Source of the DNA: Prinsepia uniflora
Lineage: Eukaryota > Streptophyta > Magnoliopsida > Rosales > Rosaceae
Direction: 5' to 3'
Assembly: GCA_032719365.1 (NCBI GenBank)
Contig: CM064867.1
Span: 44,231,651-44,295,650 of the forward strand
DNA length: 64,000 nt
The translations under genes and the position numbers were made by a program. Under the pieces are notes generated by a model. The model was not told the DNA's origin, searched no databases, and worked only from the letters and a program-made list of their open reading frames with translations. Below are positions 1 to 12,225 of this stretch, one piece after another (the first letter of the stretch is position 1; the number at the start of each line of letters is the position of its first letter).

Positions 1-1445
1 AGAATGGTGTGCATGCATAAGAGCGAAATCGTTAGAACCTGCATAAGACATAAGAGTTATGTGAAATTGCATGAAAAGAATGGTTTGCACCTTTGAACTC
101 ACTTCCCTAGATTCACTTAGTCATCGGGGTCCCGGTGCCGAAATTCGAGCAGCATGAAACCGCAGGGAGGGTATGCAATCTACCAATGAAATAGATAAAG
201 TTTTAGAGTGACGTGAATAACTTTCCCACTTTCTTCTCATAGTACTTTCTTGGGCTTATGACCTACGCGTACTGATAACTATATATCAATCCCCTCCACC
301 ATTCTAGGTTAATCATGGCCAGTTTAGATAGATGTAACGCGAGAAGCAAGGACTAATTTTGAGAACACCCCTAGCCTAACCTGGCCATGGTATGTACTCT
401 ATTGTAGTCCTCTTTCTTAGTGCCCCATATGTCACCAGTCATAACCCTCCTAGACACCATAACCAACCGATGGAAGTTTTCAAAATAGTGGTTTACCAAA
501 CCCAAGTGTTTACAACTCCGCCCCAACCTCATGTCCATAGATTCGAGTCTACAGGATGTGGTGATGAAATCCACACATCATGAAGGGTTAAGGAGAAAGT
601 AAACAAAACGGGCGCTACATGTTCCCTAAAGTAAAATTTTTAAGAGAAAGTTTTTGAGATTCATGCAACTCTAAAACATTTAATAGGGAAAAAATTACAC
701 GTTGGGAAGTCAAAGTTATATCTGGGTCACATAGCTTCAAAGTTTAGACGGAGACTTCTACGTTCGTGCAGCCCAAGTCATTAGCTTGGATTTTGAACCA
801 TTGTCCCCGTTTGAGCAAGTCCAAAGTGACCAGGTAGAAAGAATACATGTAATGGGAGGATGATTTTGAAACTCTGAAGTCCTACTTCTCAGTGCGAACA
901 CTATTTTGGAACTCCAAAATCCCACTTCTTAGAGCTGACATGTAGCATGCATTATCTAATGTCCTAGACACCGCCTTGAAACTTTCTTATAAATGGCAGA
1001 CATGTATTCGTTCCAAGATAACTCAAGTATTAACAAACTTCGCACCAACCTCAAGACTTTTAAGGGCCATGAAGAGTTTAGAAGTAAGTTAACGAATGAA
1101 ACTTCACCTAGTCCATTAAAGATCAAGATCTAAACTCTGAGCACAAGTGATCCACATATAGCCGAGACTAGTTTGAAAAATGAATTATACCTTATATTAT
1201 TTGAGAATTTTTTAGATTTTTTATTATTTTTTTTAAATTTTAATTTTTTTATTTTTTAATAATAATTTTGTTCCTTTTAATTTTAATTTCTTTTTTTTGT
1301 TTGTTTTTTAAAAAATATTTACGAAGAACACATTTCGAACAAAAAAGTATAACAATTTATATACAAGTATGAAAATATGTACGAATATAATATTTACATT
1401 ATGAACATATATACAGAAACAAAATCATACAAGATATTATTTCAA
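1..1445 (-). mobile_element. Leader/internal part of a Tat/Athila-type LTR element, no gene seen
   Basis: This stretch lies on the internal side of the primer-binding site at 1446-1463, so it should be the 5' leader of a gypsy element transcribed right to left. I see no gag motif; open frames are shorter than 70 codons. It includes a very T-rich tract on the plus strand (about 1195-1315) and an imperfect direct repeat near 868-945. Assignment rests only on its position next to the PBS and LTR. Confidence 0.4.
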
Positions 1446-1463
1446 TCCCCGACAACGACACCA
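1446..1463 (-). other. Primer-binding site of the Tat/Athila-type element
   Basis: On the minus strand this reads TGGTGTCGTTGTCGGGGA. It resembles the TGGCGCCGTTGCCGGGGA primer-binding site known for plant Athila/Tat/Ogre elements, with C-to-T changes typical of methylated-cytosine decay. It sits 5 nt after the LTR end at 1469, as expected for a PBS, and fixes the element's orientation. Confidence 0.6.
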
Positions 1464-1468
1464 AAAAT

Positions 1469-3012
1469 TGATACGCTAAAACTAAGCATTAAAGTAAACA
1501 CAAACTCACACTCAACACTTAATAAAAACGTATGTAAATTAAAACCCTTTTTTGTAGATTGTAGCATTGATAAGTAGAGATTATTCTTAAACGGGGATTG
1601 AGGGTACCTAAACATGATTATTGTTCGATTAATTAATTCGGGGGGTAGTTGATTGTTTCTATTATCCTATGTGATTAACTAACCTAATCTAATCTAATCT
1701 AACCTAATTTATTACATACATGGTCAACTCATCTTTAAACCTAACGCATTCATATATAATGAAAATTCCAAAACCTACGAAATTTCATAACCTTAGTTCT
1801 ACAAAATACAAGCATATTATCTCAAGTACGTGCTCGAGAATTCGCCCTATACACTTTCAATGATCTAGACTCGGGAATTTGCCCTATATCTAATCAAGCA
1901 TTAATCACAACGTACAAGCATAACAAAAACTAAGATATTAGAACACATGGAAGATTTATGAAGTTAAAATAAATTATAAAACCATAATAATATTAAGAAT
2001 CAATCCATAATTACGATATTCAAATGTAAAGAGAAAACTACGGGGTAAAAATGTAGAGTTACACTTTGAATCCTCGGGAATTCGCCCTATAGATGCTAGG
2101 TGGCTCGACACTCTTTGGTGAGACACTCATGAATTCCCCTTGTTTGTCAATGAAGGATGGTGAATTGTGGAGGATGATGTAGTTTACTTTTGCACAAAGA
2201 ATTTCTGCCTTAGAGCAAAGGAAGAATTGGTTTTTGTAGAGTTTTGGTACAAATAATGAGCGACCCCTTACAAGTTACCTAAGTCTCTATATTTATAGGA
2301 AAAAATTAATTCCCAAATAAATAGGAGTTTACAATTTAATTCTAAAAGGAAAAGGATTAAACTAATTAAATTAAAGTCCCAAAGGAAAAAAGGTAATAAA
2401 AATACTAATTAAAAAGGTTTTCTAAATAAAAAGAAAACAAATCCAAGTTTGAAATGGACAATTTTCCTCAAAAAGGAAGGAAAAATGTTGTTGGAATTGA
2501 ACAAGAGTCAATTCGGTGGTAGCCCGCCAAAATTGGGGCTGGAAATCGGTGGTCAATGCGTGGTCAACGCTCATGAGGAAACTGGAGGGGTGTTCGGTAT
2601 GCGTCGGCCGAAAGCTTGGAAGAAGGTTCGATAAGCTCACGCTGAAGCAAAGCGAAGTTCCTCGGTAGTCGTAAACTGAACTGGGCTACTACTAATCAAG
2701 AAGCGCGCATCGAAAGTTGCCTTTGTGAATTGATATGCACTGTCCGAACCAATATCTACGCTGCCTTTTTGGATTTGGTAGGCCACTACCGAATTCCTGA
2801 GTGGTTTTTGGCGGCTTCCTTTCATTTAATCATAACTTCTTCAATATAACTCTGATTGAGGTGATTTTTTCGCCTAAATTATTGTAATTGTGTGCTCTAA
2901 TCAATTATGCACATTTCTTACAAAATATATTACTTTCTACAATTGTTTGGTATTTAAACTTTAAAAGGTAAGTATAAAGGGTATAAAATGATGCTTAATT
3001 CAAGGCTTATCA
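1469..3012 (-). mobile_element. LTR (5' LTR) of a Tat/Athila-type retrotransposon
   Basis: In sense orientation the segment starts TGATAAGCC and ends GCGTATCA, so it has TG...CA ends inside a TGATA...TATCA terminal inverted repeat. It is followed by the PBS. A related, diverged LTR lies at about 54073-56206, with matching terminal segments and a matching block beginning AAACCCTTTTT. Its right end abuts sequence matching the middle of element E's LTR (compare 3013 with 24670), so this element most likely inserted into E's 3' LTR. Its own 3' LTR would lie left of the window. Confidence 0.65.
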
Positions 3013-3384
3013 AGGATGAAGATGAAGATTAAAGGTGCATGAATTTGGGTAGTTGGGCCAACGGGATGAGTGACACTCGTCACTCGTCCATTGGTCCACT
3101 CAGATATTTTGAACCAACTAATTTCAGCCACCTGTACACATCCTTGTAATACGTGAATAGTACCTGATTTCTTTCGTGACCCGTAACTTCCCCCGTCAGA
3201 CGTCTGATTTTGACGTGCAACCTACCTATGGACTCATGATGTCTCGATCTACGTAACGGGGTTGGTCAATGTCCAAATATTGTCCCGGGTCAAAATTCAA
3301 CATTTGTTCCTAATCATGGGCAAAATTTTCATTTGACATAAAATCCCCGAATTTACATTTAATTAAAAGTACGGGCCGGTAAAA
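3013..3384 (-). mobile_element. 3' LTR remnant of gypsy element E
   Basis: The sequence matches the last part of E's other LTR (about 24670-25010). It shares the hairpin-forming motif (here 3058-3094), the conserved GTCAGACGTCTGATT/ACGTAACG block and the end (ACGGGCCGGTA against ACGGGACGTTACA). The TG terminus has decayed. The rest of this LTR is displaced to the left by the Tat-type insertion. Confidence 0.65.
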
Positions 3385-3396
3385 TCCACCCACCTT
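3385..3396 (-). other. Polypurine tract of element E
   Basis: The minus strand reads AAGGTGGGTGGA directly before the 3' LTR. This is the expected place and composition for the plus-strand primer of a gypsy element. Confidence 0.5.
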
Positions 3397-3418
3397 ACAA
3401 AAATTTCAGCATCGAAAT

Positions 3419-6400
3419 TCACTCAAATAATTGTGGATATTGTTCCCCCATCAGGGCTTCTGGTTCCCACGTGGCCTCTTCCACGTTATAGTTCCTCCAC
3501 AACACTTTTACTAGGGGAATGGTCATGTTCCGCAACACTTTCTCCTTCCATTCTAGAATCTGCACTGGTTGTTCCTCGAAACTCAAATCAGTCCTTAGTT
3601 CCAACGGTTGTTCCTCTAGAACATGTGATTCATCACGCACGTACTTACAAAGCGTCGAAACATGGAATACGCCGTGCACTCTCGTAAGCTCTAGGGGAAA
3701 GGCTATTGTATAGGCAACTGCACCAACTCTCTCTGTAATCTTGTACTGCCTAATGTAACGTGGACTCAACTTCCCACGTCTGCCAAATCGTACCATGCCT
3801 TTCCATGATGATAACTTCAGGAAAACCCAATCCCCCACTGCAAACTCTAGGGGTCTAATCTGACGATCAGCATAACTTTTCTGTTGATCATGTGCCGTCT
3901 TTAACCTTTCCTTGATGATTTGGACTTTCTCCTGAGTCATAACCATATGCTTTGGACCTTCTCTTAAGTCAACCTTTCAAAAACCATATAGTGTGTCAAA
4001 CGACGCAATCCTAATGCTCGACTGATAGCTGTTATTCTAGGAAAACTCCATCAATGGCAGGAGTGTATCCCACGAATCTAGAAACTGCAATACACGGGCT
4101 CTCATCATATCCTCTAACATCTGAATTGTCCTCTCGGATATTCCGTTTGTCTAAGGATGAAAGGCAATGTTGAAGTGTAGCCTCGTACCAAGGGTTTCCT
4201 ACAAACTCCACCAAAATCTTGATGTAAATCATGGATCTCGATCCGACACTAACGATTTTGGAATCCCATGCAACCTGATGATGTCATCAACAAACAGCCT
4301 AGCTAACCAATTTGGTTTGAAGGTTTCACGCACTAGAAAGAAATGAGCGAAGTTCGTAAGTCTATCCACAATCACCCAGACTCCATCAAAACTACTCCGT
4401 GTCTTAGCCAACTTGAACACGAAGTCCATGGTTATGTGATCCCATTTTCACTCACGGATCGAAAGTAGCTACAAAGCTCCATACAGTCTCTGTCGTTCTG
4501 CCTTTACCTGCTGACAAGTCAGATATCTGCCAACATACTCAGCAATCGCTCTCTTAATGCTAGTCCACCAATAAAACTCTCTGAGCATACAATACATTTT
4601 TGTTCCACCCAGATGCATCAGATATGCTGATTTATGGGCCTCCTCAAGTATCTTGGTCTTCAACTCTGCATCTACAGGTACACACAATCGACCCTATTTC
4701 AGTAAAGCTCGATTATTGTGGATAGTAAACTCTTGCCAGTCACCGGCTTCAACTTCTATGCTCATAATACACAAGGTACGATCTTGAAGTTGAGCCTCTA
4801 TAATCCGATCAATCAGAATGGGTTCCACATGGAAACTAGCCAACAATGCTCTCTCATGATCCACTCCGAGCATGACTCCATCTCTTTCGAGTTCCACTAG
4901 CAAAGGCAAATACACCATCCTCAGATGCGCTACCGAACACGCAGACTTCATGCTCAAAGCATCTGATACCACATTTTCCTTTATAGGATGATACTCGATC
5001 TTGCAATCGTAGTCCTTTATCAGATCTAACCATCATCCCTATCTCAGATTCAGTTCCTTCTAAGTGAAAACGTGCTTCGAGCTCTGATGATCTATGAAAA
5101 TCCTACAGGTCTCTCCATACCGATAGTGTCTCTAGATCTTTAAAGCATGTGCCACTACATCTAGCTCTAAATCATGTGTAGGGTAGTTCGATTTATGCGA
5201 CTTTAACTGTCGAAAGGCCAGATGCTATGACTCTCCCGGGTTGCATCAACACACAACCCATTCCTTGCAATGAAGCATCATTGTATACCTCGAACTCCCC
5301 ATTGTCATTTGGAAGGGCTAACATAGGCGCAGAAGTTAGCCGTCTTTTCAATTCCTGGAAACTTCGTTCACAGTGTTCATTCCAAATGAACTTAACCCCT
5401 TTCCTAGTCAAACGGGTTAACGGAGATGCTATGGTAGAGAAACCCTCTACAAAACGCCTATAATATCGAGCCAACCCTACGAAACTCCGTGCCTCGGTAA
5501 CGGTCTTCGGTTGCTCCCAGTCGGTTACGGCTTCTATCTTCTAGGGGTCCACACTAATCCCCTCAACCAAAATTACATGCCCTAAGAAGCCTATAATGTT
5601 TAGCCAACATTAACACTTACTCAGTTTAGCATACACCTAGTTCCTCCCCAGTTTATTCAGCACTAATGTCAAATGCTTCTCATGTGCCCTAACACTCTTC
5701 GAGTATACCAAGATGTCATCAATGAACATAATCACAAACCGATCCAAGTATGATCAAAAGACTCATTTCATCAAATCCATGAATGTTGCAGGTGCATTTG
5801 TCAATCCAAAGGGCATTACCAAAAACTCGTAATAGCCATATCTCGTCTCGAAAGCAGTCTTCAGAACATCTTCCTCGGTAATCCTCAACTGATGTTATCC
5901 CGATCGAAGTTCGATCTTCGAAAAATACTAGGCCCCTCTCAACTGATCGAACAAGTCATCTATCTGGGGCAAATGATACTTATTCGTTATTGTTACTTTG
6001 TTGAGTTGCTGATAAACTATACACATTTGTAAACTACCATCAACATCGGAGCTCCCAAGGCGATGTACTTGGTCGGATAAACCCCATATCCACCAACTCT
6101 TGCAACTACAACTTCAGTTCCCTTAATTCAACTGGTGCCAAACGGTATGGCGTCTGAGATATAGATCTCGTACCTGGGAGAAGTTCAATGGTGACCTCAA
6201 TATCTCGGTGCGGTGGTAATCCTAGCAAATCCTCTAGAAGCACGTCTGGGAATTCCCGCACCACTAGTATGTCCTCTATTATCTCGGGTGTAGCCTGACT
6301 ATCCATAACATGTGCCAAGTAACCATGATAGCCTTTCTTCAGTTACTTTTCCGCTGTAAACGCCGATATCACTCCAGAAGGTAACCCCCTCTCGTCCTGC

Positions 6401-6774
6401 TGAAAGGTAGTCTCTGGTAATCTAGGGCTTCAGAAGGTCACCCTCTTATCAAAACACTCGATGGAGGCATGATGATAAGTCAGCCAATCCATCCCGAGGA
6501 TGACATCAAAATTGTGTAGGTCCAGAAGTCTTAGGTCTGCTACCAAATCCACATCTCATATCCTTATCAGATAGTCTCTCAATACCTAATTCACAATGTA
6601 CACATCCCCGGTCGGTGTACCTACCCTCATATCGAAATCAAGTACATACACCTCTATATCCAACAACAATGCACAACTTTGGGATATAAATGAATGTGTG
6701 GCTCCAAGGTCTATCAAAATTCATACGTCATGCTCTAAAATAGTGAGTGTACGTGTCTCCACTCCCGGGGCTAC
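3419..6774 (-). pseudogene. Degenerate gypsy pol: protease, RT, RNase H, integrase, chromodomain
   Basis: Minus-strand remnant of a Ty3/gypsy polyprotein, read from 6774 down. The protease motif LIDLGATHSFIS lies near 6690-6725 and ILGMDWLT at about 6480-6512. The protease/RT linker with DLLGLPPHRDIE is at 6106-6318. The RT active site FIDDILVYS is intact near 5701-5731, and RT thumb plus RNase H cover about 4950-5474. The integrase zinc finger (H..H...C..C with LTCQQVKAERQR) is at 4469-4687. The integrase core has DFV and SDRDP at 4229-4429, and its third acidic region (SERTIQ) is near 4100-4150 beside a TAG that replaces a Gln codon. The GPY/F module and a chromodomain-like tail (VKVLWRNYNVEEATWEPE) are at 3419-3946. 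Several stops and frameshifts make it non-functional. The chromodomain and tail suggest a Tekay/Del-type chromovirus; family is clear, clade less so. Confidence 0.92.
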
Positions 6775-9195
6775 TGTAACGATCCGTCCTGAACTCCGGG
6801 ATTAGATTCATGACTAAGGAAGGATTAGTGAGATTAATCAGTGATTAGTTGAGTCATTTCGGATGGACGGCGTGAAATGACCGTTTTACCCTTGGAGGTG
6901 GGTAAAATGTTTACTTTTCACTCGGGTGGTCAAATGGACTTTGGCCAATGACCGTGACGTAGATCGGGACGTCACGAGTCTGTAGACAGACGTCACGTCA
7001 AATTCTGACGTTCGACGGGAAAGTTATGGTTCACGAAAGTTCAGGGAAACTATTGCGCGAATTACGGGACGGATTACATTTTTCCTCATGTGGGCCTATA
7101 TATTTGTTTCAGGCCCAATGGATGAGTGACGAGTGTCACTTATCCCTTTGGTCCTTAACCCCAAATTGTGGATCTCAATTGTGATTCTATAGTTTAGGAT
7201 TAAAATAACATTATTTTGATTATTTTATAATTTCCTCACATTTCTCTCACTCCCACCCGTCCATTTTCCGCAGCCCACTCATCCTCACCATCCATTCTAT
7301 ATCATTTGATCACCATCAAACCTCACTTTCTTCTCCAAACCCGTGCACGACCATTTCCATACGAGCCCACACAACCCTCACACCATGATTTTCGTCTGTC
7401 ATTGTGACTAGCTGAGGGAGGCTGAGTGTGTGACCAATGAAATGAGGCGAGCACGACGATACAAATAACTGGGATGACAGTTCACGGTAATAGGAAACCT
7501 TCGAGGTAGGAGTTTTGATTCAAAAATCGAAGGTTATGTTTTAAGGTTTAATGATCTATTTGATGGACTGGGTCATGATCTAGGGATGAATACCAAAGCA
7601 GGGGACTCAATTTCGAGGGAAATGGTGGCTGGAGTCGATGGTAGATTGGGGTTACAGGGGCCGTCGCCATTCATGATTGAGAAGGTAATTTCGAGTTATT
7701 GTTTGAGGTTTCTAGGTTGGTAGATCGATCGATTTGAAATTGTTAGACGAACTTGAAGGGATTGAAAGCATTGAAAATGGTTGAGAAAATGGGGAGAACC
7801 GATCTCATCGGTTCCGCTGGACCGGATTACAGTGGACTAAACCGAACTGGGTCCAGGAAGAGGTTGAAGATGAATAGTTCAAGGCGCGTGGCTCCCACGC
7901 GCAGTGCCTTTGGGCGGCGCTTGAGGGTGCATGGGCCCTCTTTTCGAGGCACAATCAACATGACTTTTAATCTATTCGCTGTAACGAATATTTTGGGACT
8001 GATTTCGTGTCGATCAGATATCGTTTCGATATAGTTCGAGGAGTCCGAAGGTTTAGGAATGAGTTTAAAATAATTTAAAAATTCGGGAAAATTAGGGGGC
8101 TTTAATGAGAGGTTAATGAAGTAGTTAGTAACCCTCTAGTATGACTTGGACAAGTTTGGGAGTCCCAGTGATAGTGATTAGCCCGGGAAGGCTTATGGCA
8201 CGTATATCGAGGAGGTAGCGTAGGACGGTCTGTGAGTGGACATTGTTTTCTAAATTGTGATGTATGCATAACTGTTTATACGTTTTACATATGTCATTCC
8301 TATGATGATGATTGTGGTATTGGTGATTTAGATATTTGCACGTATTTCGAGATTTTTTTCATATTTGCACGTATATCGAGGTTTATAGTCTTTAATAATG
8401 GTTCAATGGTCTGATTTTGGATTTGGAAATATGGAATCGGGCTTGAGACCCATTTGGTTTACAAACTATCAGACTTCGAGTCCATTTGATTTAAAAAGGC
8501 ATCGAGCTGGAGCCCCATTTGGTTTACAGGATCGGCATGGGGCCTAGTTGGTTTACGAAATCGGGCATGAGGCCCAATTGTGTTTTATGAATGTGATTTC
8601 GGCTCAGGGACCCATAAACGGATTTTTGGTTTCATGACGGTTTTATGAGAAACTGGGCATGAACCCATTGAAAGATTTGAAAGGTTTTGAGAATGATTGC
8701 AAAATGGTTTTTCATATACGATCCTTTTATTTATGGATTGTCTCCTCCGGGAAGGGTCGTTGGCCTAGGTGGACCCTGGAGTAGTCATAGAGCACTAACT
8801 GAGTGGAGTCGCCCCCGTGGGGTACCTTACTCGCAAAAAGGCATTTATTATAACCCTAAGGGAGGGTCATTGATCTGCGGACATTGACCTGGGTGGTCGG
8901 TAGGGAGACTTGGGATTTAAGACCCCGAGTAGCATGCGTAGCATTGGAAACCGTGATAGGATTGGTTATATGAAAAATGGTAAACATTAATTATTGGATT
9001 TTAGACGGGAAATGGTAAACCCGGTGCTGGCTGTAGTAGAGATCAGCACATCACACTCCTCCACCGGATCCTGGCGCACACTGGAAGCCCCGTTCGGGCT
9101 GAGGTTCTGGGTTATCCCTTGTTTGACACTTCGTGTTAGATGGGAGAATGGTACATCCCGCGTTAATCCCGGGGGGATTGGGATGGGTCATGTCA
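6775..9195 (+). mobile_element. Solo LTR nested in element E (TSD GCTAC)
   Basis: Begins TGTAACGATCCG and ends GGGTCATGTCA, with a perfect 5-bp duplication GCTAC at 6770-6774 and 9196-9200. There is no PBS, interior or second LTR, so it is a solo LTR left by LTR-LTR recombination. It splits E's gag from its protease. It contains a TGGGCC motif followed by TATATATTT (7091-7105), a hairpin at 7115-7151, a splice-donor-like CTGTGAGTGGAC near 8231, and GGGC...GCCC hairpin repeats at about 8430-8590. Confidence 0.9.
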
Positions 9196-9199
9196 GCTA

Positions 9200-10290
9200 C
9201 TCTAGCCTCCTACTGAGTTTTTGTAAACACTCTAGCATGTGGTCCCAACGATCGACCACGTCCTCGGGATCCTTGGAATCCACCTCTAGCTCCTCCATGC
9301 CCTGGGCCACCAGTCACATTTGAAGTCGTGGTGCTCTGGTCCTGCCGATACCACTGTCACCGGTCATCTGTGGGAACTCTCTCCTGAAATGGCCAGGGTC
9401 TCCATATATATAACAGGTCGAAACCCTCGGTCTGCCTCTCGACCCTACTGACGTACCACTTGTCGGAGAATTCTGCTATGCTTGGAAGCCAAATCTCTGG
9501 ATACTCCCGTACATGCCAAATTGTCTACTGCTTGATGATGATGATGCTCCACTGAAACGACCTCCCTTCAGAGCTCTCTTGCTCGAAGGTCTAGAATATG
9601 AATGCTCTCGGCGTCATCCATCACCAGAAAACTCATGTCGTGCTAGCCAACTGTCGTCTACTCTCAAAGCTGTATCTACTAGATCTCTCAAGGTAGCATA
9701 GAACCTTGTTGTCACAATAGCACAGATCTCTCCTCACACGCCCATCTTAAATCGGCGACACTTGTTGGCCTCAGTACTCACGAATGTAAAATCAAGGCGA
9801 GACAATCTCTGGAAGCTCTGCTCGTACTTTGCCACTATCATGCTCCCCTGTCGCAGCTGCAAGAACTCTGCCTCCCTAATGTCATGAAAAGAGTGAGCGT
9901 AGTACAGCTCTAGAAAACGTTCTCTAAAGACCTCCCATGTCACCGTCTGGACATCCCAACCGGACATCTCCAAGGTGTACCACCACTCATGGGCATCACC
10001 ATCCAACAAGAATATAGTCAGCATGACTCGATCCTCTAGAGGGCATCGCATCATTGCGAAGATCCGCTCGATCGGAATAATCCATCGGTGGGGTTCCTCT
10101 GGGTTAGACCCACCGCTAAATGTAGTAGCCCCTCGCCGCTGGGCTGTCTCAATGCTAACACTCTCTAAATCTCTAGCGAGATCTTCATCAGACGGTGGAG
10201 GGGCACTCCTCTCAGAGGTATGTTTATTTGTTAAGAGGCATATATTAGTACGACATATTAAGCAAGTTAATGTACAATGTACAGACCACT
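9200..10290 (-). pseudogene. Degenerate gypsy gag of element E
   Basis: The minus strand encodes a gag-like capsid segment, best seen at 9734-10054. It contains LLDGDAHEWW, WEVFRERFLELYY and EFLQLRQGSMIVAKYEQSFQRLSR, a signature of plant chromovirus gag. The frame extends upstream to about 10290, with EDLARDLE near its start. Toward 9361-9415 there is a decayed CCHC zinc knuckle that reads CYIYGDPGHFRRE, where the second Cys has become Tyr. The order gag then protease is restored if the solo LTR at 6775-9195 and one GCTAC copy are removed. It is a pseudogene because the reading frame is broken in the zinc-knuckle region. Confidence 0.8.
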
Positions 10291-10298
10291 ATCCTAAT

Positions 10299-10310
10299 GC
10301 TCTGATACCA
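10299..10310 (-). other. Primer-binding site of element E (initiator tRNA-Met)
   Basis: The minus strand reads TGGTATCAGAGC, complementary to the 3' end of plant initiator tRNA-Met and the usual PBS of gypsy chromoviruses. It is 3 nt from the LTR end at 10314 and next to gag, which sets E's minus orientation. Confidence 0.85.
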
Positions 10311-11765
10311 AGCTGACAACACCCGTCCCAATCCCCATGGGACTACAGTGGGACGTGTCTGCTCCCGTCTGACAATCATACTCAAAATAATGAGACCCTT
10401 AATGGGTTTAAAAACATACAGAGTTCAACTACAACATTATCAGACAAGGGATAAGTACTTCTATATACATGATTGAGCATGCATGTCTGTACAAGTAAAA
10501 GTACCAAAATCATACCCAAAGCAGTAATGACATGTGTAGTAGTACTATCTATGCCTCTGCCTCGGTATCCGCCCCTGTCTCCCTATCACGGCCTGGAGGG
10601 TTAATAAAACAGTTAAAATGTGAGTGGAACAAAAATAAGTATTTTCAAATACAATTTAAGGATAATAGAAATTCCCCTCCGTTTTACAAACATGCATGCA
10701 TTCAAATCAAATCGTATGGAAAAAATTCAAAACATGTATATATATATATATATATGTATACATCTAGACACACATATCAGTAAAACACACACAAAATATT
10801 CCAATCCTCGACATCCGTGATGTCTCGACATCTGCGATGTCCATAACCAATACCAGTCACCATTTCCAATGCTACGCGTGCAACTCCGGGTATCATCTCC
10901 ACGTACCTCCTTAGGATACAACTCAACGAAATCCGGGGTGATATCATATAGTGGGGTGCCTTCCCCGGATCTACCACGTCCTAGGTGATATCATAAACTC
11001 GTACTCCTGATCATCAGCCTCTCCTCGGAGCTACTCATCTCAGGTAGTACATTGTGACTACTCTAGGATTCTCGACGTCTAGAGGAGACTATCCAACCCA
11101 CCAGGATGGTATATGTAGAATCGTAACCAAATACATATTAAATCACTTTTAAATCGTTTATGTCTCAAATTAAGTCAAAAACACTTTTCAATTGGGCCTA
11201 TGCCCGACACATAATCCTCACCTGTCTTTTCCACAAAAACCACCAGAAAACAGTGTCCATAATTCATTAAGAAATTTGATTTTTCCAATTCCCATTTGAC
11301 TCTAAATCTATGTCAAAATCGTTATTCAACTGGGCCTCAAGTCCAAAACAACATTTTCACATAAATCTGTAAACTGGTTCATAACCGATGATTAAGTTCA
11401 CCAATATCGTGATATCAAATCATTTCATCTTAAATCACATCATAAAGTATTTGATTATAAAACAAACAGTCCACTCATACTCGGTCCATGCTGCGCGATC
11501 AATATCCACACCGTAATCTCACCTGAGCTAGTCCAACATCTCCGGACCTGTCCAAATCATGCCTAAGGATCACTAATGTGCTATACAAGTTCATAAACTA
11601 AATCCCCACAAAGCCCGATACCAGAAACACATCTTGGACACGCTTCCCGAGGCTAAAAACCCCTAAATGACCTATCAAACAGTCTCTGATTGACCTGAAA
11701 CCACCACCATTGGATTCAAAACGTAAAAACCTTTTGAACATGACTAGTTTAACCTTGAAATTTAT

Positions 11766-12225
11766 GCCCACGTGCTCTCAAGAACCAGTTAAATTTTCGG
11801 TCAATAAAAGTTAACGGTCAACGCTGATGTCATGGTCAACGCTGACGTCAGGGTCAACATTGATGTCATGGTTAACGCTGATGTCATGGTCAACACTGAT
11901 GGCATGGCCAACGCTGACGTCAGCCTGACAAGTCTGACATTTTTCTGACACCTGCCGCGTGGTATTCCCTAATTGGTGCCACGTGTCCTAACACGTGTCT
12001 CTGCCATCTCTGACACACTGTCACGTGGCACCTCCATATTGGTCCACGTGTTTTGACAGTACTAACTGGACCTGCCACATCAGCTGTGACATAGGCCCGA
12101 TAGGTCCTTACACCCTTCCATGTGGCACCACATCATTGATCCATGTGGTCTAACATGGTAACACGTTAACTGCTAACTGGGCTTGACAGCTTGCCACGTG
12201 GCATCACCTGATTATCCACGTGGAC
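11766..12225. promoter_or_regulatory. ACGT-core cluster (seven CACGTG G-boxes) in E's LTR
   Basis: Seven CACGTG motifs, most in a CCACGTG context, flank the 18-bp repeats over about 460 bp. G-boxes are bound by plant bZIP and bHLH factors. Their density in the LTR's putative U3 suggests an enhancer, but activity is inferred. Confidence 0.5.
11816..11923 (+). repeat. Six tandem 18-bp units with GTCAAC and TGACGTCA-like cores
   Basis: Six exactly 18-bp units begin at 11816, 11834, 11852, 11870, 11888 and 11906, each of the form GGTCAACGCTGATGTCAT with few changes. Two units contain the palindrome TGACGTCA, a bZIP core; GGTCAA resembles the W-box core. Confidence 0.93.

Noticed and set aside
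1681..1712. Telomere-like CTAAT repeats
   Set aside because: Unit is CTAAT rather than CCCTAAA, only a few copies, and inside an LTR.
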